A stretch of DNA of 64,000 nucleotides from Candidatus Minthosoma caballi (GTDB lineage Bacteria > Bacteroidota > Bacteroidia > Bacteroidales > Bacteroidaceae): positions 1 to 64,000 of the forward strand of contig JAGHVC010000155.1 in the NCBI GenBank assembly GCA_018064505.1, written 5' to 3'. The translations under genes were made by a program, and so were the position numbers. Positions 51,371 through 61,675 of this stretch are shown in pieces (position 1 is the first letter of the stretch; every line of letters begins with the position of its first letter). The notes beneath the pieces were generated by a model, which worked only from the letters and a program-made list of their open reading frames with translations, was not told the DNA's origin and made no database searches.

Positions 51371-51466
51371 AATAATCGTTTTGTTTAATTTTGCAAAGTC
51401 ACAAACTGAATCGAAACGATAAACAAACTGTACATTCAGTCAATCTAGCCTTCCTTATTTGTCATT

Positions 51467-51997
51467 ATGATGAAAATCGGATTACAACAAAAACAAACAC
51501 TGAGACGAATACTTTACCCGTTATTTTTCGTATTTTCCATCTTGCTAATATCATGTGAGAAGAATGATGAAGGAAACAGCAGCGAACAGCCATCCAATGA
51601 TTTCTTCATAGGGAAAACTTACAAATACGAAGAGAAGAACACAATCTGTGAAATCGGCGATGAAGACTATCTGAGGGAATCGACTTTTACTTATAGCTTA
51701 AAATTCCTATCCACTTCATCAATAGTACGAGAGGTGAAGAAAGAGCATCCGAGCAGAGTTGTGTTCTATGAATCGGACACCTTGAATCATTCTGACAAAT
51801 ATTCAGATGATTACTACTACAATGTGGAAAACAATCTATCATGCATAAAATACTATCCAGATGACAAATCATTCATCGTAAGGGCAGCCAATATAGGGCT
51901 CAACGCAAAGTTTGATTCTGATAGCACGTTGTTCGTTGTTGATTTTGGCACTATCACCTCCGCATTGTCAAGCGGAATGGTTCTAAAAGTGCAATAA
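51467..51997 (+). CDS. Lipoprotein of unknown function
   Basis: LISCEKNDEGN lipobox; TAATTTTG -7-like box about 75 nt upstream. Confidence 0.65.
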   Translation: MMKIGLQQKQTLRRILYPLFFVFSILLISCEKNDEGNSSEQPSNDFFIGKTYKYEEKNTICEIGDEDYLRESTFTYSLKFLSTSSIVREVKKEHPSRVVFYESDTLNHSDKYSDDYYYNVENNLSCIKYYPDDKSFIVRAANIGLNAKFDSDSTLFVVDFGTITSALSSGMVLKVQ

Positions 51998-52037
51998 CCC
52001 TTCAAGTGCCACCTTAAAAAATCTAAGAGTTTTTGTC

Positions 52038-52487
52038 ATGCAAAAGTTAATCACAGCCATAATACTTGCAATATCAATCATCTCTTGTTCTCAAGATGAA
52101 GAAGCTGCCATGTCAGCAAAAGACGGGCAATACTTATTCCAGAATGACACATGCACCGTTAATATAAATTTGGAGTCAGGGAAAATGGTGCATATCTGGA
52201 TTTTCAAAAACAATAAATTTGTCCTGCAGCAGCTTTATCAGAATGGTATCTCCACACAAGGCGAATATCCTAATTACATATATGAAGTTAGTCCTATTGA
52301 TGGAGATCCTAACAAAGCTATTATTCGTGCTTCATTCTCTTCACCTACCACATTCGAAGCAACTGTAGAAGGCTCATTTGGTTGTTCATCAAAGAAAATC
52401 GCCGTACCTTTACACATGACTTTCGGGAGGTCGGATAAAGTCCTTGACGAAAACGGAGATGGCATTTTGGACGAAGCGCAACCATAG
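52038..52487 (+). CDS. Lipoprotein of unknown function
   Basis: MQKLITAIILAISIISCSQDEEA lipobox. Confidence 0.65.
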   Translation: MQKLITAIILAISIISCSQDEEAAMSAKDGQYLFQNDTCTVNINLESGKMVHIWIFKNNKFVLQQLYQNGISTQGEYPNYIYEVSPIDGDPNKAIIRASFSSPTTFEATVEGSFGCSSKKIAVPLHMTFGRSDKVLDENGDGILDEAQP

Positions 52488-52689
52488 ATTTATATTATTG
52501 TGTACCCTTTAGGGATGCTACAAGGATAATTATACCCAAATTACACCTTTTCGGGATTATTATTTGGCAGCATCGGTAAAACGCCTTACATTTATACCCG
52601 AAAGGGATTATTTACGTGAATTCAGCTCTGCCAGATTGTTTAGGCAACCACTGCAATGTTTGTCAAGAAGTTTCGTATCCATTAAAAAT

Positions 52690-52736
52690 GTGTAATATTA
52701 CACAAAAAGTCGTGCCAAAAATGTGTATTTTTACAC
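52690..52736. promoter_or_regulatory. Paired operator-like dyads upstream of DUF4143 ATPase
   Basis: GTGTAATATTACAC (52690-52703) and GTGTATTTTTACAC (52723-52736), 33 bp apart, then TATATTTGC promoter-like box. Confidence 0.6.
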
Positions 52737-52816
52737 TTTTTTGATAGATACATCGTTTTCTGATTTGTTTTTTGTATATTTGCAGCCGTAACGACAAGCA
52801 ATAGAAACAAACGGTT

Positions 52817-54136
52817 ATGGAAGAAATAATTGAACTTAAGCGTGATTTGCTTAATGAAATGGTTAGGTGGAAGACGAAGCGCAAACGCAAACCTCTAATG
52901 TTGCAGGGAGCTCGTCAGGTCGGCAAATCGTGGCTGCTAAAAAAGTTTGGCGCAACATGTTTTGACAACTATGTCGTAGTCAACATAGACAAGGATGTAG
53001 CCATCCGGGAACAGTTTGAAAAGACCAAAGAACCTCACAGGTTGGTAGAACAGATTAGCCTTATCAAAGGACAGCCGATATTGCCAGAGAGATCGCTCTT
53101 GATAATTGATGAGATACAAGACTCGGATGAAGCGCTGAACAGCCTCAAATACTTCAAGGAAGATGCTCCAGAATATGCTGTGGCTTGCGCTGGGTCACTC
53201 TTGGGTGTGGCTATGAAAAAGAAAGGTAGGTCTTTTCCTGTTGGCATGGTCGATTTCATGACGCTCTATCCACTAAGCTTCTGTGAGTTTCTTGATTCGT
53301 ATGACCAACGACTTGCACACATTGTGAGAGAGTGGAAATTGGAAGAATCTCTGCCAGAGATTGTGCGACAGGAATTGAACGAGAAACTGAAACTTTACAT
53401 GATTGTAGGCGGGATGCCGGAAGCTGTTGTGGATTGGATAGAGACACGAGACCTGCACGAGGTTGATGAGACTTTGAGCAACATACTACGAGCATATCCT
53501 CTTGATTTTTCAAAGTATGCCACCCCTGCAGAGATGATTCGCATTCAGCAAGTCTGGGACAGCATGCAACGGCAATTGGCTAAGGACAATAAAAAGTTCA
53601 AGTACTCAGAAGTGCAGAAGGGTGCAAGGGCTCGTGAGTATGAGGTGGCTGTTGACTGGCTTTGCAGAGCTGGATTGTTGCACAAAGTGAACAATACGGA
53701 GACTGCACGCTTTCCTTTGAATGCATATAAAGATGATTCGACATTCAAGCTCTATCTTAATGATGTGGGACTACTAAGAAGTATGTTTCACCTTGATCCA
53801 GCCACAATCTCTCAGGAGAACGGTTTGTTCACAGAGTTTAAAGGTGTCATGTCAGAAAACTATGCTCTCTTGAGCCTTCTTCGCCAAGGTCACAGCCCTT
53901 TATATTGGTCATCTGGCAACCAGGCAGAAATAGAATTCTTGCTAGAACATGAGAATAATATCGTGCCTGTTGAAGTCAAGTCAAAAGAGAGCGTGCAAGC
54001 AAAGAGTTTAAGTGAGTACAGAAAAAAGAATAATCCAGCCATTGCTGTACGCATGTCACTGCGCAACATACAAAAGCGAGATGGGCTGCTTGATCTTCCT
54101 CTTACATTGGCTGATAGAATGACAGAATTCCTATAA
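52817..54136 (+). CDS. AAA ATPase with DUF4143 C-terminal domain
   Basis: RKPLMLQGARQVGKSWLLKKFG; LLIIDEIQDSDEALNSLKYF; C-term YWSSGNQAEIEFLLEHENNIVPVEVKSKE. Confidence 0.88.
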   Translation: MEEIIELKRDLLNEMVRWKTKRKRKPLMLQGARQVGKSWLLKKFGATCFDNYVVVNIDKDVAIREQFEKTKEPHRLVEQISLIKGQPILPERSLLIIDEIQDSDEALNSLKYFKEDAPEYAVACAGSLLGVAMKKKGRSFPVGMVDFMTLYPLSFCEFLDSYDQRLAHIVREWKLEESLPEIVRQELNEKLKLYMIVGGMPEAVVDWIETRDLHEVDETLSNILRAYPLDFSKYATPAEMIRIQQVWDSMQRQLAKDNKKFKYSEVQKGARAREYEVAVDWLCRAGLLHKVNNTETARFPLNAYKDDSTFKLYLNDVGLLRSMFHLDPATISQENGLFTEFKGVMSENYALLSLLRQGHSPLYWSSGNQAEIEFLLEHENNIVPVEVKSKESVQAKSLSEYRKKNNPAIAVRMSLRNIQKRDGLLDLPLTLADRMTEFL

Positions 54137-54279
54137 TAAGAGAGAGCCAACTGACACACCCTTCGGTTGGTTCTTGTTCTCTTGTCATTTGATTAATTCC
54201 CCTCTGTCCCTATTGATATTTCCGAATAACAAGTATATTACTATTGTTTTTGCCTTGAAGGCAATTGCACTTAAATAGA

Positions 54280-54314
54280 AAAAGGGAGGCACCAATAACG
54301 GATGCCTCCCTTTC
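54280..54314. terminator. Terminator between convergent DUF4143 and pnp
   Basis: AAAGGGAGGCAccaataacggaTGCCTCCCTTT. Confidence 0.75.
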
Positions 54315-54336
54315 CATATTATGTCCTAAAAGGGAT

Positions 54337-56646
54337 TTACTTGATAAGATCGTCGAGAGCTGACTTGAAACCCTCATTTGCTGGCGCATCGTTTGCTGGT
54401 GCTTCGTTGTGGAAGTCACGACGCTCGCCACGATCACGACGGTCACGACGATCGTTGCGATCACCACGCTCAGGGCGTGGACGGCGCTCGCGCTGTGGAC
54501 GCTCTACATAGTCAGCAGGCTTTTCGATGAGTACACGACGAGAGAGCTTGAACTTGCCAGTCTTCTGGTCAATGTCGATAAGCTTAACCTCAAGCTCGTC
54601 GCCTTCTGCAATGCCAGCCTCTTCAACTGTCTCAAGACGCTTCCAATCGATCTCTGAGATGTGGAGAAGACCGTCCTTGCCAGGAAGGAACTCAACGAAG
54701 CAGCCGTATGGCATTACGCTGCGTACCTTACCCTTATAGATCTCACCAACCTCAGGAATAGCAACGATTGCTTTGATCTTAGCCATTGCAGCTTCGATAG
54801 CCTCCTTGCCAGGAGCCGAAATCTGCACTTTGCCTACGCCGTCTTCCTCATCGATGGTGATAGTTGTCTTTGTGTCCTCCTGCATCTGCTGGATAATCTT
54901 ACCACCAGGACCGATAACAGCACCGATGAACTCCTTAGGGATGATGATTTGCTCGATGCGTGGTACATGTGGCTTGAGCTCTGCACGAGGTTCGCTGATA
55001 GTCTTCATCATCTCGCCCATGATGTGCTCACGACCTGCCTTTGCCTGCATGAGAGCCTTCTCGAGAATCTCATAAGAAAGACCGTCGCACTTGATATCCA
55101 TCTGAGTTGCTGTGATACCGTTCTTTGTACCTGTTGTCTTGAAGTCCATATCACCAAGGTGATCCTCATCGCCAAGGATGTCGGAGAGGATAGCGTACTT
55201 GTCCTCGCCAGGGTTTTTGATAAGACCCATTGCGATGCCCGATACTGGGTTCTTGATTGGCACACCTGCGTCCATGAGGGCGAGAGTACCAGCACAAGTT
55301 GTAGCCATTGATGAAGAGCCGTTTGACTCAAGCACATCGCTGACAACACGAACAGTGTATGGATAATCGTCAGGAAGCTGTCCCTTGATACCGCGCCATG
55401 CGAGGTGACCGTGACCAATCTCACGACGACCAACGCCACGCTGTGCCTTAGCCTCGCCTGTTGAGAATGGAGGGAAGTTATAGTGGAGAAGGAACTTCAT
55501 GTAGTACTTCTCGAGAGCACCGTCAACAAGCTTCTCGTCGAGCTTAGTGCCGAGAGTTGCAGTTGCGAGTGCCTGAGTTTCACCACGAGTGAAGATTGCT
55601 GAACCGTGAGGTCCAGGGAGTGGAGATGTCTCGCACCAGATTGGGCGGATGTCAGTAGTCTTACGACCATCGAGACGAATACCCTCGTCGAGGATGCAAC
55701 GACGCATAGCATCGCGCTCTACATCGTGGTAGTAGCGGTCGATAAGTGCATACTTCTCAGCAAGTTCATCTTCAGAAAGCTCAGTGTGAGCAGCAGCGTA
55801 TGCCTCCTTATAGTCTTCGCGAATCTTCTCGAATGCCTCTGCACGAGCGTGCTTCTCAAGAGCCTGCTTTGTTACATCGTAAGCTGGCTGGTAGCACTTA
55901 GCTGTGAGGTCTGCCTTCAACTCCTCGTCATTCACCTCGTGGCAGTATTCACGCTTAACATCAGTGCCAAGCTCCTTCATCAACTCCTTCTGTACGCGGC
56001 ACATTGGCTTGATTGCCTCGTGAGCAGCCTTGAGAGCGTTGAGGAGGTCAATCTCTTGAACTTCCTTCATCTCACCCTCAACCATCATGATGTTCTCCTC
56101 AGTGGCACCGACCATAAGATCCATATCTGCCTCCTTGAGTTGCTCGAATGTTGGGTTGATTACGAACTCGCCGTTGATGCGAGCTACGCGAACCTCAGAG
56201 ATAGGTCCCTCGAATGGGATATCAGATGCTGCGAGAGCTGCAGAAGCAGCGAAGCCTGCGAGTGCATCTGGCATATCTATTCCGTCAGCCGAGAAAAGGT
56301 TGACATTGACATAAACCTCTGCATGATAATTGCTTGGGAACAATGGACGGAGAGCGCGGTCAACGAGACGGCAAGTAAGGATTTCCTCGTCAGAAGCCTT
56401 ACCTTCGCGCTTTGTGAAACCTCCAGGGAAACGGCCTGCAGCCGCATACTTCTCGCGATACTCTACCTGGAGTGGCATGAAATCTGTTCCTGGTACTGCA
56501 TCTTTAGCTGCACAAACAGTGGCGAGGAGCATTGTGTTGCCCATGCGGAGCATCACAGCACCATCCGCTTGCTTTGCGAGCTTGCCTGTCTCAATGCTAA
56601 TCTGACGACCATCAGGCAATGAGACTGTCTTTGTAATTACATTCAT
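54337..56646 (-). CDS. pnp: Polyribonucleotide nucleotidyltransferase
   Basis: [52 protein letters not shown]1 domains; RGD/R-rich tail. Confidence 0.96.
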   Translation of the reverse strand: MNVITKTVSLPDGRQISIETGKLAKQADGAVMLRMGNTMLLATVCAAKDAVPGTDFMPLQVEYREKYAAAGRFPGGFTKREGKASDEEILTCRLVDRALRPLFPSNYHAEVYVNVNLFSADGIDMPDALAGFAASAALAASDIPFEGPISEVRVARINGEFVINPTFEQLKEADMDLMVGATEENIMMVEGEMKEVQEIDLLNALKAAHEAIKPMCRVQKELMKELGTDVKREYCHEVNDEELKADLTAKCYQPAYDVTKQALEKHARAEAFEKIREDYKEAYAAAHTELSEDELAEKYALIDRYYHDVERDAMRRCILDEGIRLDGRKTTDIRPIWCETSPLPGPHGSAIFTRGETQALATATLGTKLDEKLVDGALEKYYMKFLLHYNFPPFSTGEAKAQRGVGRREIGHGHLAWRGIKGQLPDDYPYTVRVVSDVLESNGSSSMATTCAGTLALMDAGVPIKNPVSGIAMGLIKNPGEDKYAILSDILGDEDHLGDMDFKTTGTKNGITATQMDIKCDGLSYEILEKALMQAKAGREHIMGEMMKTISEPRAELKPHVPRIEQIIIPKEFIGAVIGPGGKIIQQMQEDTKTTITIDEEDGVGKVQISAPGKEAIEAAMAKIKAIVAIPEVGEIYKGKVRSVMPYGCFVEFLPGKDGLLHISEIDWKRLETVEEAGIAEGDELEVKLIDIDQKTGKFKLSRRVLIEKPADYVERPQRERRPRPERGDRNDRRDRRDRGERRDFHNEAPANDAPANEGFKSALDDLIK

Positions 56647-56647
56647 C

Positions 56648-56731
56648 TTAAAAAATTGTGTATATATAAAACATCAGAAGCGCTCCTAATGCACCTTTGA
56701 GAACACAACCGATAATGATGGCGAAAACCAT
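56648..56731 (-). CDS. 27-aa hydrophobic upstream ORF ending one nt before the pnp ATG
   Basis: [27 protein letters not shown]; sequence ...TTTTTTAAGATG. Confidence 0.45.
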   Translation of the reverse strand: MVFAIIIGCVLKGALGALLMFYIYTIF

Positions 56732-56794
56732 AGCTTTGTGCCAACACTAACGAAGAACATTCTTTCCGGCGTCTTCCCGGAGCGCATAAAAACG

Positions 56795-56837
56795 CACAAA
56801 GGTAGTGATTTCTTTTCAGTGCGTCACTACCTTTGTG
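56795..56837. promoter_or_regulatory. Back-to-back divergent promoter dyad
   Basis: CACAAAGGTAGTGA (56795-56808) / TCACTACCTTTGTG (56824-56837), perfect 14-bp inverted repeat with TACCTTTG on each strand. Confidence 0.6.
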
Positions 56838-56854
56838 GTAAAAAATACTATAAT

Positions 56855-58204
56855 TTATTGTTTTTTTAGAGATTGCAATCTCTTTTGACGATTTTTGCGG
56901 CGACGATAGCGCTTAACCTTGCGATAAATAATGCTGTAAATAATGATAGAAAGCACTGCAATGACGAAAGTGAGCATCTTCCAGTTAAGGTTATTTCCTT
57001 TCACTCGGCTCCACATTTCAAGCATTGCTTCATTGCGATCAGCAGTGTCGTGCATAAGCACACATCTGTTGATGACGCTAATGTCTGGATAGTAAACATG
57101 ATTTAGACGAACATGCTTTGCATCTTCTCCGAAGAAATAGCTGGCGTCGAGGTAATCACATTCCTCATCTTCCATTTCTTCAAGCACATAAGGAGTTGCA
57201 ATGACAGAAACATAGCCTGTTTCGTCCATGTTACGGACAGCATTTTCTTCCATGCAAAGGAAATTTATCCAATAGCTTGCTGCTTTCGGATTCTTAGCAT
57301 AGATAGGGATAACCCATCCGTCAAACCATGCATTTGAACCTTCTTTAGGAACTACATAAGCAAGATCAACTCCGTCTTCTTCTTCGTCGATTGCCCATTG
57401 GGCATCTCCGCTCCATGTAGCATTAAGCCAAACTTTGCCTTGGCACATGCGCTCTTTTCCGAAGTCTGCTTCCCAACCAGCAATCTGAGGTTTAGCCTGA
57501 ATCAGTACATCTTCAACAGCAAGTATGTTTTCATCAGTAAGGTTGACGGCTAAATCCTGACGATTCACCGTGCCTTTTTCTATTTCGTCTGCTTTTGCAA
57601 ACTGAATCAAAACAGAATATACATCACGGAAAGCATCCTTCATGTATAGCTGGTTTTTGAAGCGAGGGTTGAGCAAAGCAGCCCATGACTGTACTTCTCC
57701 ATCTTTCACATACTTGCGGTTGTAAAGGAATCCTGTAGTTCCCCACATGTAGCCAACTGTGTATTCTTTCACATTTTGTTTCGCATCAGCAGCCATCTCC
57801 TGAAACATTGCTTCTGCCCAAGGGGATACATTGTCAAGATAGTTAGGAGTGTTTGTTTTTGCAAAATATGAAATGTTGATTTTCTGAAGAAGATTACGCT
57901 TCAGCATTCGCTCAATGATGTACTCTGAAGGGCAAACAACATCATAATCTTCATGACCAACCTCAATCTCGGTAAGCATGTTTTCATTGATGTCAAATGT
58001 TTGATAAACAACCTTTACTTCTTCTCCTGTCTGTTCTTTGTACCAATCCTGAAACTCTTCGATAAGGTCGAGGTCGAGGTAGTCTGCCCAGTTATACACC
58101 TTCAAAATGTTTGCGCGATTCTGAGCACTGATGGTGAACAGTAAAGAACTGAAAATAAAGGCGGTGAGCAGCATTGCTACTCTGATTGTCATTTGTCTAA
58201 TCAT
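56855..58204 (-). CDS. potD: Spermidine/putrescine-binding protein with C-terminal TM anchor
   Basis: ANILKVYNWADYLDLDLIEEFQDWYKEQTGEEVKVVYQTFDINENMLTEIE; C-term MLTFVIAVLSIIIYSIIYRKVKRYRRRKNRQKR. Confidence 0.88.
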   Translation of the reverse strand: MIRQMTIRVAMLLTAFIFSSLLFTISAQNRANILKVYNWADYLDLDLIEEFQDWYKEQTGEEVKVVYQTFDINENMLTEIEVGHEDYDVVCPSEYIIERMLKRNLLQKINISYFAKTNTPNYLDNVSPWAEAMFQEMAADAKQNVKEYTVGYMWGTTGFLYNRKYVKDGEVQSWAALLNPRFKNQLYMKDAFRDVYSVLIQFAKADEIEKGTVNRQDLAVNLTDENILAVEDVLIQAKPQIAGWEADFGKERMCQGKVWLNATWSGDAQWAIDEEEDGVDLAYVVPKEGSNAWFDGWVIPIYAKNPKAASYWINFLCMEENAVRNMDETGYVSVIATPYVLEEMEDEECDYLDASYFFGEDAKHVRLNHVYYPDISVINRCVLMHDTADRNEAMLEMWSRVKGNNLNWKMLTFVIAVLSIIIYSIIYRKVKRYRRRKNRQKRLQSLKKQ

Positions 58205-59016
58205 TTATCGCCTCCTTTCTTTGCTTCTATCGCTGCAGCTTGCTTTGCGGTTCTCATGTTGAAGATGACTAGAAGGACAAGAATCACAATGAAAATGATG
58301 CTGAACAAAGGACGAAGTTCTGGTGTGAGACCACCTTTTCGAGCATCAGCATAGATATAAGTGGAAAGAGTGTCGATGCCTCCGGAACCCTTTGTGAAGA
58401 GAGTTACCGCAAAGTCATCAATGCTAAGCGTGAGGGCAAGAATGAATCCAGAGAGCATGCCAGGACGAAGCTCTGGGAACATTACTTTGCGCAATGCGTA
58501 AAAAGGGGTTGCTCCTAAATCCAATGCGGCTTCATAGAGGTTAGGATTCATCTTGATGAGGCGTGGCATTACACTCAGCACAACATAAGGAGTGCAGAAT
58601 GCAATGTGTGCACAGATGATTGTACCAATGCCACGAGTGACTCCCATAAACACGAACAGCAAGAAAATGCTAATACCTGTAATGATGTCGGGATTAATCA
58701 TTGGGATGCTGTTGACAAAAGTAAGCAGTCGTCGCTCTCTGCGGCTCATGTTATAGATGCCAATTGCTGCAATAGAACCGAGCATTGTACTTACGGTTGC
58801 ACTGACAACAGCAATAAGCAATGTGTTGATTATCGCAGAGTTGAGAGAAGGGCCTGCTTCACCCTTGAAGAGGTTTGCATATAGGTCGAATGAGAATCCA
58901 TTCCACGACCCAAGCACTTTTGCGTCTGTGAACGAGAATATGAGGATGATAAGTATTGGCGCGTATAGTATAGCAATGACGAGCCAAAGATATGCGTTTG
59001 CTAAAAACTTTTTCAT
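58201..59016 (-). CDS. potC: Spermidine/putrescine ABC transporter permease
   Basis: WLVIAILYAPILIILIFSFTDAKVLGSWNGFSFDLYANLF. Confidence 0.9.
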   Translation of the reverse strand: MKKFLANAYLWLVIAILYAPILIILIFSFTDAKVLGSWNGFSFDLYANLFKGEAGPSLNSAIINTLLIAVVSATVSTMLGSIAAIGIYNMSRRERRLLTFVNSIPMINPDIITGISIFLLFVFMGVTRGIGTIICAHIAFCTPYVVLSVMPRLIKMNPNLYEAALDLGATPFYALRKVMFPELRPGMLSGFILALTLSIDDFAVTLFTKGSGGIDTLSTYIYADARKGGLTPELRPLFSIIFIVILVLLVIFNMRTAKQAAAIEAKKGGDK

Positions 59017-59026
59017 GTCCTATCTG

Positions 59027-59797
59027 TTAGTTTTTCGTGTCGTCATTGCCAAAGAATGATGTCAATCCGATAATTATCAAAAGAATGAGAGACAAAGCAG
59101 AACCGTAATTAAGCAAGCCGGCATTGATGTTTTCTTGAATCACGGTACCGAAAAGTTTCACATTGTTCATAGTGAGCAATTCTGCCACTGCGAAGGTGGA
59201 AATTGTAGGCATGAACACCATCACGATTCCGCTGTACACACCTGGCATAGAGAGAGGGAGTACAACATCCTTAAACACTCGGAAGTCATTGGCGCCTAAG
59301 TCCTTAGCTGCTTCTGTTAAGCTTGGATCCATCTTCTGCAAGGTGTTGTAGATAGGGTAGATCATGAATGGGAGAAAGTTATACACCATGCCAAATACGA
59401 GCGCTCCCTCGTCGAGTTCCAAATGCATGAAATCGAAAAGGGCAACCGTGGCAAGAGTGCGCAACAGTACATTAATCCACATTGGCAGAATGAAAAGCAT
59501 GGCCATAACTTTTGGAGTGGCAAAGGACTTGTTTGCCATGAAGTATGCGCAAGGGTAACCAACAAGCAGACACACTAATGTTGTTACCATTGCTATGCCT
59601 ATACTATAAATAAATGTATTAATGCTGTCTGTGGCGAGGAAGAATTTCTGGAAATACCTTATTGTGAAACCTCCTTCGTCAACAAACGAGAAATATACAA
59701 CAAGCAACAACGGCAGAATGACAAAGATTGCCATGAATACAGCATACGGATATGCCCAAACGCGGCGATTGCCTAAAAGATTCTTGAGCCAATTCAT
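59027..59797 (-). CDS. potB: Spermidine/putrescine ABC transporter permease
   Basis: YFSFVDEGGFTIRYFQKFF; LTEAAKDLGANDFRVFKDVVLPLSMPGVYSG. Confidence 0.9.
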   Translation of the reverse strand: MNWLKNLLGNRRVWAYPYAVFMAIFVILPLLLVVYFSFVDEGGFTIRYFQKFFLATDSINTFIYSIGIAMVTTLVCLLVGYPCAYFMANKSFATPKVMAMLFILPMWINVLLRTLATVALFDFMHLELDEGALVFGMVYNFLPFMIYPIYNTLQKMDPSLTEAAKDLGANDFRVFKDVVLPLSMPGVYSGIVMVFMPTISTFAVAELLTMNNVKLFGTVIQENINAGLLNYGSALSLILLIIIGLTSFFGNDDTKN

Positions 59798-59799
59798 TT

Positions 59800-60849
59800 T
59801 TATTTCTCAATCACATGAATGTCAAATGGGTCGATTGAAGCATACACTTCTTGTCCAATTTCTTGCGAATGGTAATCCTGAACTTGAAGCATATACCCTT
59901 CCTTTGTTTCTACATACATTTCATAATGCACGCCCTTAAAATTGCATGAACGCACAATGCCTGTGCAGAAATTATTGTCTGACGGTTCAATGCTAAGTTT
60001 CACATCTTCAGGGCGAATCACAACATGCACCTCTGCATTTTTTGCAAATCCTTTATCAACGCATTTCACATTGTTCCCAAAGAATTTCACTAAGCAATCC
60101 TCCAGCATGATGCCATCTATGATGTTGCTTTCACCAATGAAATCAGCTACGAAAGTGTTGACTGGCTCGTCGTAAATATGCTTTGGCGTGCCCATTTGCT
60201 GAATCACGCCACCATTCATAACAACCACAGTATCGGACATAGTGAGAGCCTCTTCCTGGTCGTGAGTGACGAATATGAAAGTGATGCCAAGCTCTTTGTG
60301 CATTCGCATCAACTCAAGCTGCATTTCCTTGCGAAGCTTCATGTCGAGAGCAGAGAGAGGCTCGTCGAGAAGAAGCACTTTTGGTTCATTGACAATGGCG
60401 CGGGCAATAGCTACTCGCTGTTGCTGACCTCCAGAAAGCTGGTTTATGTTGCGTTCCTCAAAATCTTGCAATCCCACCAAATTGAGAGCATTGACAATCT
60501 TCTCATCCATCTCCTTTTCTTTCATTCCCTTTATTTGCAATCCGAATGCAACATTCTCATATACATTGAGATGAGGGAAAAGCGCATATCTCTGGAACAC
60601 GGTGTTCATTGGGCGCTTGTATGGTGGAATCTTTGTTATATCGTTTCCTTCCAGTTTGATAACTCCTTCGGTTGGAGTTTCAAAACCTGCTATCATTCGG
60701 AGCAAAGTTGTTTTTCCGCAACCTGAAGGGCCAAGGATTGTAACAAACTCTCCTCGTTTGATATTTAGGCTAACCTTGCTGAGCACAACCTTTTGGTCAA
60801 ATGCTTTGGTTACTTGCTCAACCTGAATTATGTATTCGTTTTCTTCCAT
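59800..60849 (-). CDS. potA: Spermidine/putrescine ABC transporter ATPase
   Basis: [66 protein letters not shown]. Confidence 0.93.
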   Translation of the reverse strand: MEENEYIIQVEQVTKAFDQKVVLSKVSLNIKRGEFVTILGPSGCGKTTLLRMIAGFETPTEGVIKLEGNDITKIPPYKRPMNTVFQRYALFPHLNVYENVAFGLQIKGMKEKEMDEKIVNALNLVGLQDFEERNINQLSGGQQQRVAIARAIVNEPKVLLLDEPLSALDMKLRKEMQLELMRMHKELGITFIFVTHDQEEALTMSDTVVVMNGGVIQQMGTPKHIYDEPVNTFVADFIGESNIIDGIMLEDCLVKFFGNNVKCVDKGFAKNAEVHVVIRPEDVKLSIEPSDNNFCTGIVRSCNFKGVHYEMYVETKEGYMLQVQDYHSQEIGQEVYASIDPFDIHVIEK

Positions 60850-60876
60850 CTGATTTTGTGAAAATCCTATAATCTG

Positions 60877-61479
60877 TTATCTTCTTTTGAATATCAAAAA
60901 GTTTTCTTTACAGTCTTTAAGCACCATAGAAGAGTTTGTCATACTGACAACAATAATCTCACTTTCAAATGTTTGTGACATGCTGTCTAATCCTCCCTTT
61001 TTCATTCCGTCTAAAAGCATGCTCTTGAATTTGTCTTCATTCATTCCTGCTTCGTTTAAAGCATTTCTCACCTCATCCGAGCAATTCAAATTGAACTTTG
61101 TTACTTCCACTTTAGGAGCTGTCACAAAAGAATTTGGTGTTATCACTCGATCTGCCAATGTGTATTTGCCAATGCAAGACATTCTTATCCCCATATCCAT
61201 AGACATCTGCACGCTTTCTTCTGCAAAATGCATATCCATTTCAATTACAATGGATAGTGCTTCGCCATCAAAATTGAAGATCATGCTTGCTTCTTGAATG
61301 TTCTTTTGATCTTCAGCACCTACAAACTTTTTAGCGTCTGCTACCCAAGAACCTTTTAGTGTTTTCTGTGATACTTGAACAGCCTTTTCGGTTTTGTCAT
61401 GATTAGCAGCATCATTATTGTGTGCCGCGCAGCCAAGTGTGAACATGCACATCAAGGCAATAAAGTATAATTTCTTCAT
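60877..61479 (-). CDS. Lipoprotein, unknown function
   Basis: MKKLYFIALMCMFTLGCAAHNN lipobox. Confidence 0.65.
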   Translation of the reverse strand: MKKLYFIALMCMFTLGCAAHNNDAANHDKTEKAVQVSQKTLKGSWVADAKKFVGAEDQKNIQEASMIFNFDGEALSIVIEMDMHFAEESVQMSMDMGIRMSCIGKYTLADRVITPNSFVTAPKVEVTKFNLNCSDEVRNALNEAGMNEDKFKSMLLDGMKKGGLDSMSQTFESEIIVVSMTNSSMVLKDCKENFLIFKRR

Positions 61480-61675
61480 AAATATTTTTTCTTTTGTGTT
61501 ATTACACATTATTATATTTTATGCAAAGTTATGCAAAATACATAAAACTCACCAACCCTCATCCTTTTTTTTTATTTTTGTATAGTGATTTTAGCAACTT
61601 TTGTTTGTTTTTCTCCTTTCAAGGAGGCTCTATACGCCAAAAATCACTATCTTTGCACCAAAATAATAATTTGCA

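Noticed and set aside
55606-56622. 338-aa ORF antisense to pnp
   Set aside because: Long antisense frame caused by codon bias of pnp; no recognisable motifs.
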